Below, piece by piece: positions 1 through 6,182 of a stretch of DNA of 14,255 nt (the stretch's first letter is position 1; every line of letters starts with the position of its first letter). The stretch covers positions 1 through 14,255 of the forward strand of contig JBKQWK010000199.1 in assembly GCA_052139595.1 (NCBI GenBank), in the 5' to 3' direction. The notes below the pieces were generated by a model. That model saw only the letters and a program-made list of their open reading frames with translations, was not told the DNA's origin and did no database searches. The translations under genes were made by a program, and so were the position numbers. The DNA is from JBKQWK01 sp052139595 (GTDB lineage: Bacteria > Actinomycetota > Thermoleophilia > UBA2241).

Positions 1-1
1 G

Positions 2-634
2 TGTGCCAACCCGATTCCTGAGATGTGGCCCTGGGAGGCCAAAGAAGCCGGTGCTGCGGTGGTCGCTACCGGCCGCTCAGACTTTCCTAACCAGGTCAAC
101 AACTCAATCGGCTTCCCCGGCATCTTCCGCGGCACGCTCGATGTGCGCGCCAAGACGATCACCGACGAGATGTGCATCGCTGCCGCCGTCGAGCTGGCCA
201 AGGTGGCAGAGGATAAGGGTCTCTCGGCCGACTACATCATGCCGACCATGGACGACTGGGAGGTCTTCCCACGCGAGGCGGCAGCGGTGGCCATGAAGGC
301 GATCGAGCAGGGCGTCGCCCTGCGCACCGACCTGACCTTCGAGGCCGAGGTTGAGCAGGCGACGGCGATCATCGCCCGCGCCCGCGGCATGGTCAACGAT
401 CAGATGGCTTTGGGCTACATCCAGATGCCGGAGGGCAGCAAGGCGCCGGCGCCGAGCAAGGCGGCGTATCTGGCTGTTGCTCGGGGCGCCGGCGACGTCG
501 CTGTCGACACGGCCGAAAAGGCGGCCGATGTTGTTGCCGACGCAGCCCGGCAGGCGACCGAGGCGGTTGCCGACGCCGCCCGGCAGGCGACCGAGGCAAT
601 TAAGAAGGCCACTGAGCGTTACAAGAAGAGCTGA
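2..634 (+). CDS. NAD(P)-dependent malic enzyme, C-terminal part (5' truncated by window)
   Basis: Malic enzyme oxidatively decarboxylates malate to pyruvate and CO2 with NAD(P)+ in the cytoplasm. The frame is open from the left edge (210 residues visible, start outside the window) and begins with C-ANPIPEM, matching the family block ANPxPE that follows the nucleotide-binding domain. Next comes the SDFPNQVNNSIGFPGIFRGTLD block (the family's GRSDxPNQxNNxxxFPGIxRGxLD), then DEMCIAAAVELA and the Y-I-M-P segment near the end of the catalytic domain. From about residue 140 the protein leaves the family fold and continues with an Ala-rich tail of about 65 residues that includes two exact 11-residue repeats (VADAARQATEA). 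The tail is not part of ordinary malic enzymes. The stop is 10 nt before the fumarase alpha start, so the two genes are probably co-transcribed. Product identity is secure; the role of the tail is unknown. Confidence 0.93.
   Translation, partial: CANPIPEMWPWEAKEAGAAVVATGRSDFPNQVNNSIGFPGIFRGTLDVRAKTITDEMCIAAAVELAKVAEDKGLSADYIMPTMDDWEVFPREAAAVAMKAIEQGVALRTDLTFEAEVEQATAIIARARGMVNDQMALGYIQMPEGSKAPAPSKAAYLAVARGAGDVAVDTAEKAADVVADAARQATEAVADAARQATEAIKKATERYKKS
533..598 (+). repeat. 33-bp tandem repeat in the malic enzyme tail
   Basis: Two head-to-tail 33-bp units (533-565 and 566-598) differ at two third-codon positions and each encode VADAARQATEA. A looser upstream copy (VDTAEKAADVVADAA) lies just before them. 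An 11-residue period with Ala at regular positions suits an extended amphipathic helix, as in LEA-like, phasin-like or apolipoprotein-like sequences. Confidence 0.85.
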
Positions 635-644
635 GGAGGTTGCC

Positions 645-1499
645 GTGAGCCTGGTTCGTGAGGTCGACCTGCGTGAGCTGACAGCGGCGGTGAAGACGAT
701 GTCGATCACGGCCAACTATGACCTGCCCGAAGACGTCTACAGCGCCCTCGAGCAGGCCGAGCAGGCCGAGCAGTCGCCGGTCGGCAAAGCGATACTCGGT
801 CAGCTCATCGCCAACGCCGATATCGCTGCTGCCGATCGTGTGCCCATCTGCCAGGACACCGGTTTGGCGGTGCTGTTCGTCGAGGTCGGCCAGGATGTTC
901 ATTTCATCGGCGGTGACTACGAGTCGGCCTTGAACGAGGGCGTTCGTGAGGGCTACATGGACGGCTACTTGCGCAAATCCTCGGTGGAGGAGCCGGCGTA
1001 TGCCCGCTTGAATACCAAAGACAACACGCCGGCAATCATTCACACGAGCATCGTGTCTGGTGACAAGGTGAAGATCTGGCTGATGCCCAAGGGCGGCGGC
1101 GCCGAGAACATGAGCAGCCTCAACATGCTCAAGCCGGCGCAAGGCGTCGAAGGTCTCATGCAGGCGGTCGTCGACACGGTCTCTCGCGCCGGCTCCAACC
1201 CCTGCCCGCCGGTCATCATCGGCGTCGGCATCGGCGGTACCATCGATAAGGTTACAGAACTCGCCAAGCACGCTTTGCTGCGTGACATCGATTCGGTGCA
1301 TGCCGACTCGCGATTGGCGGCACTGGAGGCCGAGTTGCTGAGGCGCATCAACGATCTCGGCATTGGCCCGCAAGGTCTGGGCGGCACGCAGACCTGCCTC
1401 GCCGTTTTCGTCGAGGAGGCGCCGTGCCACATCGCCAGCATGCCGGTGGCCGTCAACGTGCAATGTCACGCCCAGCGACACAAGTTCATCGAACTCTGA
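645..1499 (+). CDS. Class I (iron-sulfur) fumarate hydratase, alpha subunit (TtdA-like)
   Basis: This is the alpha subunit of a two-subunit [4Fe-4S] hydro-lyase interconverting fumarate and malate; L-tartrate dehydratase is the close alternative. The GTG start at 645 is chosen because an ideal ribosome site (GAGGAGGT, 633-640) precedes it, giving 284 residues, the usual alpha-subunit length. Family motifs are PICQDTG (Cys69, a probable cluster ligand), KGGGAENMSSLNMLKP, NPCPPVIIGVGIGGT (second conserved Cys), GLGGTQTCLAV, and a C-terminal block NVQCHAQRH with a third candidate Cys. A short EQA repeat at about residues 36-43 sits on an N-terminal helix. It lies 10 nt after malic enzyme and 12 nt before the beta subunit, so the three form one transcript and one metabolic step series. 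Enzymes of this class are inactivated by oxygen, which hints at low-oxygen growth. Fumarase is preferred over tartrate dehydratase because of the malic enzyme neighbour. Confidence 0.93.
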   Translation: MSLVREVDLRELTAAVKTMSITANYDLPEDVYSALEQAEQAEQSPVGKAILGQLIANADIAAADRVPICQDTGLAVLFVEVGQDVHFIGGDYESALNEGVREGYMDGYLRKSSVEEPAYARLNTKDNTPAIIHTSIVSGDKVKIWLMPKGGGAENMSSLNMLKPAQGVEGLMQAVVDTVSRAGSNPCPPVIIGVGIGGTIDKVTELAKHALLRDIDSVHADSRLAALEAELLRRINDLGIGPQGLGGTQTCLAVFVEEAPCHIASMPVAVNVQCHAQRHKFIEL

Positions 1500-1511
1500 G
1501 GAGGCGGAGAA

Positions 1512-2066
1512 ATGGCAAAGTTCAAGATCACGACTCCTCTCACGGACGACGTTGTTGAGCGCTTGCACGCCGGCGACGAAGTCGAGATCAGCGGCATCGT
1601 CTATCAAGCTCGCGATGCTGCCCATAAACGTATTGTCGCCCTCATGCAGGCGGGCGAGAAGCTACCCTTTGAGCTGGCCGGAGCCGTCATCTACTACGTC
1701 GGGCCGTCGCCGGCCAAGCCCGGCGCCGTCATCGGCTCCGCCGGGCCGACGACGAGCGGTCGCATGGACGCCTATACACCGCTGCTCATAGAGCACGGCC
1801 TCAAAGGCATGATCGGCAAGGGTCTGCGCAGTGAGCCCGTGACTGAGGCAATGAAGAAACACAAAGCGGTGTACTTCGCGGCTACAGGTGGTGCCGGCGC
1901 CTTGCTGGCCAAGCGCATCGTCGGCAACGAAATCATCGCCTGGCCGGAACTCGGCGCCGAGGCGGTGGCCCGTCTCGAAGTGAAGGACTTTCCTGTCGTC
2001 GTCGTCAACGATTGTCATGGCGGCGACCTCTACGCTGAGGGACGCGCGAAGTACGCCAAAACGTGA
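1512..2066 (+). CDS. Class I fumarate hydratase, beta subunit (TtdB-like)
   Basis: This is the 184-residue beta subunit that pairs with the preceding alpha subunit and forms the other half of the active site. The ATG at 1512 follows a GAGGAGGCGGA ribosome site. Family features include VGPSPAKPG, the GPTTSGRMD block (about residues 79-87), GMIGKG, the glycine-rich YFAATGGAGALLA segment, and the closing E-LGAEAVARLEVKDFPVVV-ND block. The length equals the normal free-standing beta subunit, and no key block is missing. It is the last gene of the malic enzyme-fumarase operon; a weak hairpin follows in the spacer. Confidence 0.94.
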   Translation: MAKFKITTPLTDDVVERLHAGDEVEISGIVYQARDAAHKRIVALMQAGEKLPFELAGAVIYYVGPSPAKPGAVIGSAGPTTSGRMDAYTPLLIEHGLKGMIGKGLRSEPVTEAMKKHKAVYFAATGGAGALLAKRIVGNEIIAWPELGAEAVARLEVKDFPVVVVNDCHGGDLYAEGRAKYAKT

Positions 2067-2091
2067 CGCCGGCTGCGGTCGCCGCGGCCGG

Positions 2092-2115
2092 CGGTGTCGC
2101 GTGTAGGCGACGCCG
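2092..2115 (+). terminator. Hairpin after the fumarase operon
   Basis: A 9-bp stem (CGGTGTCGC, 2092-2100, with GCGACGCCG, 2107-2115, one G-U pair) closes a 6-base loop about 25 nt past the fumarase beta stop. No T-run follows, so intrinsic termination is uncertain. The rest of the 240-nt spacer up to 2306 shows no convincing gene. Confidence 0.35.
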
Positions 2116-2262
2116 GCCGTCGACCGACATCGCCGATCTTCCGCCGGTCGTTATCGGCGTGGGCCGGTCTTGTCTCGGTCTTGCTCTCGGGCACGCTCAT
2201 CACCGCCTGCTGCTGAAGACGTCGGTATCGCTTGTGCCGGGACGCCAGTCAGCAGTGCCTCG

Positions 2263-2270
2263 TATACAAT
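2263..2270 (+). promoter_or_regulatory. Possible -10 box for the 2307-5789 operon
   Basis: TATACAAT stands out in GC-rich DNA 37 nt before the GTG start of the next gene and would give a leader of about 30 nt. No good -35 element is at the right distance (TTGTGC at 2232 is too far upstream), so this is tentative. Confidence 0.3.
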
Positions 2271-2306
2271 GAGACCGGCGGTCAAGACGACGAGGGGAGC
2301 CCGTGC

Positions 2307-2879
2307 GTGTTCGAGTGGATTGAAGCTGTCGGTCGCATGCTCGGCCTGGGCGCAACCGCCGGCGTGCGCGTCTCGCTCACACTGGCCCTCATCGGTGTCG
2401 TCTCGCGTCTCGACTTCGGCAACCACGTCACAGGTCACTTCACGTGGATGTATTCGTGGGAGGCGATCTTCATATTCGTCTTCCTGGCGATTCTGGAATC
2501 GACCTTTGACAAGGTTCCGGCCCTCGATCGGCTGCAGGATCGCCTCATCATGCCGTGGCGTCTGGCCGGCGGAGCCATCGCCGGCGCCTCGACCATCGGC
2601 CACGGTTGGCTCGGGCTCATCCTTGGCCTCGTCGTTGGGGCACTGAGTGCCTGGATCGGCCAGCGAGTCAAGCACGGTATGCGGCCGAAGTCGGCGCCCA
2701 GCGGGCTGGCGACGGCGCTCATCAGTCTGACGGAGGATCTGTTTGCCTTCGTCGGCGCGGCAGTGACGGCGTCGATCTCGGTGATCGGCTACGTTGTTTT
2801 TGGCTCGCTGGCATGGCTGTTCGTGCGGCTCAGTCGTCGCCGCAACGTCAAGTACAAGGGGCTGCGCGTCCTGCGCTAG
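2307..2879 (+). CDS. DUF4126-family integral membrane protein
   Basis: The function of this family is not known. The GTG at 2307 is the best start: GAGGGGAG (2293-2300) sits 6-7 nt upstream, and longer versions of the frame add a polar stretch without family character. The product has about 190 residues. Hydrophobic segments are visible at about residues 11-32 (GLGATAGVRVSLTLALIGVV), 47-62, 84-97, 100-117 and 140-175. The pattern G-x-x-AGxR near the N-terminus, the K-x-x-P-SG motif after the central helices, and ISLTEDLFAF before the last pair of helices match DUF4126 as I remember it. The C-terminus is basic (RLSRRRNVKYKGLRVLR), presumably cytoplasmic. It is first in a run of six genes with gaps of 3-35 nt. 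Confidence 0.72.
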   Translation: MFEWIEAVGRMLGLGATAGVRVSLTLALIGVVSRLDFGNHVTGHFTWMYSWEAIFIFVFLAILESTFDKVPALDRLQDRLIMPWRLAGGAIAGASTIGHGWLGLILGLVVGALSAWIGQRVKHGMRPKSAPSGLATALISLTEDLFAFVGAAVTASISVIGYVVFGSLAWLFVRLSRRRNVKYKGLRVLR

Positions 2880-2905
2880 GTGGGGCGTCGGCGGCGAGGA
2901 GAAAC

Positions 2906-3580
2906 GTGAGCGACCTCGACCCCCAGACTCAGGCTCAGCAGCGTTTGCGCATGGTTGACGACCAGATCATCGGACGCGGCGTGCGCCAGGCGGACGTAGT
3001 CGCCGCTCTGCGCGCCGTTCCGCGGCACCTGTTTGTGCCCGAGAGCATGGGCAAGCACGCCTACAGCGATGTCGCGCTTGGCATCGGTCATGGCCAGACA
3101 ATCTCGCAGCCCTACATGGTGGCGTTGATGACCGAACTGCTTGCGCTGACTGTCCGTTCGCGAGTGCTTGAGGTGGGCACCGGCAGTGGCTACCAGACGG
3201 CAGTCCTGGCCGAGCTTGCGGACACGGTTTTCAGTATCGAGCGCCTGCCCGAACTGAGTGTTCGTGCCGGCACAGTGCTCGCTGGTCTTGGTTACCACAA
3301 TGTCGAGTTTGCCGTCGGCGACGGTAGCTTGGGCCTGCCCGACCAGGCACCTTTCGATGCGATTGTGGTGACGGCGGCGGCGCCGCAGGCGCCGAAGCCG
3401 CTCCTTGAGCAGCTGGCCGAGAAGGGTCGCCTGGTTGTGCCGATTGGTCCCGTCGGTGGCACGCAGGTGCTGACGCTGTTCGTGCGCCGGGGGCAAACGT
3501 GGGCCGAGACTGCGCAAATCGACTGCCGTTTTGTGCCGCTCGTCGGCGCGCATGGCTATGTCGCCAGAGACGAAGAGTAG
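2906..3580 (+). CDS. pcm: Protein-L-isoaspartate O-methyltransferase
   Basis: It transfers a methyl group from S-adenosylmethionine to the alpha-carboxyl of L-isoaspartyl residues, starting repair of aged proteins in the cytoplasm. The GTG start at 2906 is preceded by GAGGAGA (2896-2902) and gives 224 residues, normal for the family. The N-terminal block MVDDQIIGRGVR (16-27), AVPRHLFVP (37-45), the signature GHGQTISQPYMVA (61-73) and SAM motif I VLEVGTGSGYQTAVLAEL (87-104) are all present, followed by FDAIVVTAAAPQ and the RLVVPIGP block. A methionine at residue 16 is an alternative start, but the ribosome site favours the GTG. It lies 26 nt after the DUF4126 gene and 35 nt before acylphosphatase. 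Confidence 0.96.
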   Translation: MSDLDPQTQAQQRLRMVDDQIIGRGVRQADVVAALRAVPRHLFVPESMGKHAYSDVALGIGHGQTISQPYMVALMTELLALTVRSRVLEVGTGSGYQTAVLAELADTVFSIERLPELSVRAGTVLAGLGYHNVEFAVGDGSLGLPDQAPFDAIVVTAAAPQAPKPLLEQLAEKGRLVVPIGPVGGTQVLTLFVRRGQTWAETAQIDCRFVPLVGAHGYVARDEE

Positions 3581-3615
3581 CTGACAGGGCGACCGAGAGC
3601 GAAGGGGTGACGGCG

Positions 3616-3888
3616 ATGAAGGCATACGACGTGCGTTTGAACGGCAGGGTGCAGGGTGTCTTCTTTCGTGCCTCGGCCAAGGTCGAGGCGAACCGTCTTG
3701 GCGTGCGCGGCTGGGTGACTAACCTGAGTGACGGCAGTGTCTATCTGTTTTTGCAGCACGAGGAACAGGCGCCGCTCGAGGAACTGCTCGCCTGGTGCAA
3801 AGTCGGTCCCCCCGGGGCTGAGGTTGGCTGGCTTGATGTGCACGAGACCGATCCCGACGGGAGCCTCAGTGGCTTCGAGGTGAGATAA
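3616..3888 (+). CDS. acyP: Acylphosphatase
   Basis: It hydrolyses carboxyl-phosphate bonds in small acyl phosphates; the physiological substrate in bacteria is unclear. The 90-residue product has the full signature GRVQGVFFR (10-18) with catalytic Arg18, and GWVTNLSDGSV (32-42) with catalytic Asn36. The ATG at 3616 is preferred over an in-frame GTG at 3607 because AAGGGGTG lies about 8 nt before the ATG and too close to the GTG. The stop is 3 nt before the next ATG, so translation is probably coupled. Length and motifs are complete. Confidence 0.95.
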   Translation: MKAYDVRLNGRVQGVFFRASAKVEANRLGVRGWVTNLSDGSVYLFLQHEEQAPLEELLAWCKVGPPGAEVGWLDVHETDPDGSLSGFEVR

Positions 3889-3891
3889 CCG

Positions 3892-4554
3892 ATGACAGTA
3901 ACGCTCGCGGCCGTTCAGTCAGACCCTGAAGTACAGGTTTTCATCCGCAAGGCCGACGAGAACCTTGAGCACCTGGGTTACACCGAGCATGGCACTCGCC
4001 ATGCCGGCCTGGTGGCCAAGATCGCCCGTAACATTCTCTTGCATCTGGGGCGGCCAGAGCGCGAAGCGGAGCTGGCCGCCATCGCCGGTTACCTGCACGA
4101 CCTGGGCAACGGCATCAATCGCCTCGACCACGGGATCGCTGCCGCTCTGCTCGCTCAGCATCTGCTCCTGCGGCTGGGTATGGACTACGAGGAGTGTGCC
4201 GAGGTCATGTGTGCCATCGGCAATCACGAAGAGGAGTACGGTGAGGCGGTCAGCAACCTTGCCGCGGCGCTGATTCTGGCCGATAAGAGCGATGTGCACT
4301 TCAGCCGTGTGCGCAATATCGATCCCACCACCTACGACATTCATGATCGGGTCAATCATGCCAGTCGGCGCTCCTTTGTGGCCGTCGATGCTGAGGCAAA
4401 AACTATTACCCTGGAACTCGAGATCGACGTTACTGCCGTCTCAGTGATGGACTACTTCGAGATTTTTCTCAGTCGCATGATCATGTGCCGTCGAGCGGCG
4501 ACCTTTTTGGGTTGCGAGTTCGGCCTCATCATCAATGGCACCAAGCTGCTGTAA
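3892..4554 (+). CDS. HD-domain metal-dependent phosphohydrolase of unknown substrate
   Basis: A 220-residue protein with a recognisable HD domain: first His at H37 (HGTRHAGLVAKIA), H69-D70 in AGYLHDLGN, additional His at H80 and H112 (AIGNHEEEYGE), and the final Asp at D131 (LILADKSD). The extra histidines are typical of HD proteins with a two-metal site. The region after residue 150 (MDYFEIFLSRMIMCRRAATFLGCEFGL) is a C-terminal extension with no motif that I recognise. The substrate cannot be read from the sequence; nucleotide or phosphoester hydrolysis is the family expectation. The ATG is 3 nt past the acylphosphatase stop, and the ribosome site (GAGGTGAG) lies inside the end of that gene. 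Confidence 0.8.
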   Translation: MTVTLAAVQSDPEVQVFIRKADENLEHLGYTEHGTRHAGLVAKIARNILLHLGRPEREAELAAIAGYLHDLGNGINRLDHGIAAALLAQHLLLRLGMDYEECAEVMCAIGNHEEEYGEAVSNLAAALILADKSDVHFSRVRNIDPTTYDIHDRVNHASRRSFVAVDAEAKTITLELEIDVTAVSVMDYFEIFLSRMIMCRRAATFLGCEFGLIINGTKLL

Positions 4555-4585
4555 GATGGCCGCAAAGCGCGAGGAGGTAGCTGAC

Positions 4586-4858
4586 TTGGCAGAAAAACGT
4601 ACGAAGAGGGGCGGCTTTCTTATTGGCGTCGTGATTGGCGCCGGAGCCGGCCTGCTGCTCGCACCGCGTGCCGGCAAAGAAATGCGTGACCGTCTGTTTG
4701 GCATTCCATTTGCCGAGGATGAAGAGAACGATCGCTGGCATCAGGCTGTCGGCGCCGGGCGCGAGTCAGCGGCGGCGAGCACGCGCGATCTGAAGCAGAA
4801 GATTGAGGAGACGCGCGAGCGGCTGCGTCGCCAGGCGGGCATCAACGACGACGAGTAA
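4586..4858 (+). CDS. YtxH-like small membrane-anchored protein
   Basis: A strong ribosome site (GAGGAGGT, 4571-4578) lies 7 nt before a TTG codon at 4586, so TTG is the chosen start (90 residues). Upstream ATGs at 4535 and 4556 overlap or lie very near the previous gene's end and have no such site. The product has a basic N-terminus, one membrane segment (GGFLIGVVIGAGAGLLLAP, about 9-27), then RAGKEMRDRL, the typical YtxH block, and a charged, probably coiled-coil tail (TRDLKQKIEETRERLRRQAG). The molecular role of YtxH proteins is not established; some are stress-induced. It sits between the HD hydrolase and a membrane-anchored phosphoesterase in the same operon. Confidence 0.82.
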   Translation: MAEKRTKRGGFLIGVVIGAGAGLLLAPRAGKEMRDRLFGIPFAEDEENDRWHQAVGAGRESAAASTRDLKQKIEETRERLRRQAGINDDE

Positions 4859-4880
4859 TCGCACCGCCCGGCGGGCGGCG

Positions 4881-5789
4881 GTGAGGGCGGCGACGACGCT
4901 GGCCACTCTCGCCGTCCTCGGAACTGGCTATCTGCTTTACGAGGCACAGTGGCTGCGTCGCGTCGAGGTTGAGCTGCCGCTGCAGGGCTTGCCGGCGGCA
5001 CTCGACGGGCTCGTTGTCGCTCATCTCAGCGACATGCACGTCGGTTTTCGGCGCAGCTTCAATCTACGCGCCACACGCAAGGCGTTCGCCTTGGCGCGGG
5101 CGGCGCATCCAGACGTGATTGTGCTCACCGGCGACTTCGTCAGCGGGCCGGCCGGCGTGGCGCCGATCATGGCTGAGCTGACTGGTCTGACCGCTCCGCT
5201 GGGCGTTTACGCTGTACTTGGCAACCACGACCGCGGCCAGACCAAGACTCCTGGTGTCGCCGCCGCCGACCTGAGCAATCTGGCCGATGTCGGCGTGCGT
5301 TTGCTCACGAACGGCTGCGTGACCGTTGAGCCGGCTCACGCCGCTCGCGCACACGTTTCGTCGACCCCGCCACCGGCGACTTCCCTGACTGCCTCGCGTC
5401 TTGACGCGCCAGTTGAAGCGGCGCTGCAGGTGTGCGGCGTCGACGAGTGGCGGCACGGCTTCGCTGACACGGCCGCGGTCGCGGCGCAGCTTGACCACCG
5501 TCTTAGCACTCTGCGCCTGCTGCTCAGCCACTATGCCCAGGCGGCGCTCGAGTTTGCCCCCGGTGACGTGGCGCTTACCTTCAGCGGTGATACTCACGGT
5601 GGCCAGATCTGTTTGCCCTGGTTTGGTGGCCGCATCATGCTCAGCCAGCCCCACGCCCGCTTTCGCGACGGGCTCTACGAGATCGACGGTCGCCGCATCT
5701 ACGTCACCCGCGGCATCGGCACGAGCTTCTTGCCCTTCCGCTTTCTCTGCCGCCCGGAAGTCGTCATCGTACGTCTCGTGGCCGGTTGA
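4881..5789 (+). CDS. Membrane-anchored metallophosphoesterase (YkuE/YaeI-like)
   Basis: A calcineurin-like phosphoesterase of about 302 residues. The GTG at 4881, 22 nt after the YtxH stop, gives a classic N-terminus: a short basic start, one membrane or uncleaved-signal segment (TLATLAVLGTGYLLY, about 6-20), then the catalytic domain, presumably outside the membrane. Metal-site motifs in order are LSDMHVG (D51, H53), LTGDF (D85), LGNHD (N115, H116), LLLSHYAQ (H217) and SGDTHGGQ (D237, H239). In the usual motif the D237 position is His (GHTHGGQ). Relatives hydrolyse lipid-linked phosphates such as UDP-diacylglucosamine, but the substrate here is unknown. The ribosome site is weak (GGCGGGCGGCG), so an upstream start at 4803, overlapping the previous gene, cannot be excluded. 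Confidence 0.88.
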   Translation: MRAATTLATLAVLGTGYLLYEAQWLRRVEVELPLQGLPAALDGLVVAHLSDMHVGFRRSFNLRATRKAFALARAAHPDVIVLTGDFVSGPAGVAPIMAELTGLTAPLGVYAVLGNHDRGQTKTPGVAAADLSNLADVGVRLLTNGCVTVEPAHAARAHVSSTPPPATSLTASRLDAPVEAALQVCGVDEWRHGFADTAAVAAQLDHRLSTLRLLLSHYAQAALEFAPGDVALTFSGDTHGGQICLPWFGGRIMLSQPHARFRDGLYEIDGRRIYVTRGIGTSFLPFRFLCRPEVVIVRLVAG

Positions 5790-5878
5790 GCCTCGATGAC
5801 GTCTGGCGGCGATGAGTGCTGCCGACCGTGTCTCACGGCCTGTGCTAGGTGTTCCTTTGCGTGTACCAGGCGCGCCTT

Positions 5879-5935
5879 TGCCGGTCGTGATCCGGCAGAA
5901 CGTTTAGGCAGTCGGTCGTTCTGTCGATACTGCCT
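5879..5935 (+). other. Two consecutive hairpins upstream of the 30-codon gene
   Basis: TGCCGG (5879-5884) pairs with CCGGCA (5892-5897) around a 7-base loop. AGGCAGT (5906-5912) then pairs with ACTGCCT (5929-5935) around a 16-base loop. They lie in the 196-nt spacer between the phosphoesterase stop and the small gene at 5986. They could belong to a leader RNA of that gene or end the upstream operon. I do not recognise a known riboswitch class. Confidence 0.4.
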
Positions 5936-5985
5936 CTACAGGCCGTTCGAGCGTTCGGCAGGCACGGTTGGAGGCGGGAGGCAAC

Positions 5986-6078
5986 ATGATACAGCGGCGA
6001 TCGTTCTTTGGCGCGGCGGGCGTCATGCTGTTGCTGACGACGTGGGTCCTGCTGCTGCAGATCTTTCACGCCGGGTAA
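5986..6078 (+). CDS. Small single-pass membrane peptide with Tat-like N-terminus (30 aa)
   Basis: ATG at 5986 follows a strong ribosome site (GGAGGCGGGAGG, 5970-5981) at a normal distance and opens a 30-codon frame ending in TAA. The peptide begins MIQRRSFFGAAG, which resembles a twin-arginine motif (RRxFF). A hydrophobic stretch VMLLLTTWVLLLQIF (13-27) then ends in HAG, with nothing after it. It could be a true small membrane protein, as accompany some oxidases and transporters, or the remnant of a Tat signal peptide whose mature part was lost. A longer open frame covers this stretch in another phase but has no family character. No homologue is recognised. The next gene is convergent, and a strong inverted repeat lies between them. 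Existence of the gene is inferred from the ribosome site and the composition. Confidence 0.5.
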   Translation: MIQRRSFFGAAGVMLLLTTWVLLLQIFHAG

Positions 6079-6138
6079 GTGGCGTTCAGGTTTCGGGTCG
6101 TCTCATGATAGCCGGCGGCACACACGCGGCCGCGTTCG

Positions 6139-6174
6139 GCGGCGTGACATTGTGGAACAGCGATGTCACGCCGC
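6139..6174. terminator. Perfect 12-bp inverted repeat between convergent genes
   Basis: GCGGCGTGACAT (6139-6150) and ATGTCACGCCGC (6163-6174) are exact reverse complements around a 12-base loop. The structure begins 8 nt beyond the stop of the DUF362 gene on the minus strand and 60 nt beyond the stop of the 30-codon gene on the plus strand. A two-way terminator is the simplest reading; no T-run follows on either strand. A protein-binding palindrome is the alternative. Confidence 0.55.
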
Positions 6175-6182
6175 TGCTGCGC

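Noticed and set aside
751..774. A short GAGCAGGCC repeat in fumarase alpha
   Set aside because: It only encodes a brief Glu-Gln-Ala helix in an intact gene; too short to treat as a separate element.
600..1625. A 341-codon open frame on the minus strand
   Set aside because: It mirrors the fumarase alpha gene in a high-GC region; no motifs, His/Asp/Arg-rich shadow composition.
5880..5965. A possible tRNA-like or selenocysteine-type RNA in the spacer
   Set aside because: The hairpins do not assemble into a cloverleaf, there is no T-loop consensus in the right place and no CCA end.
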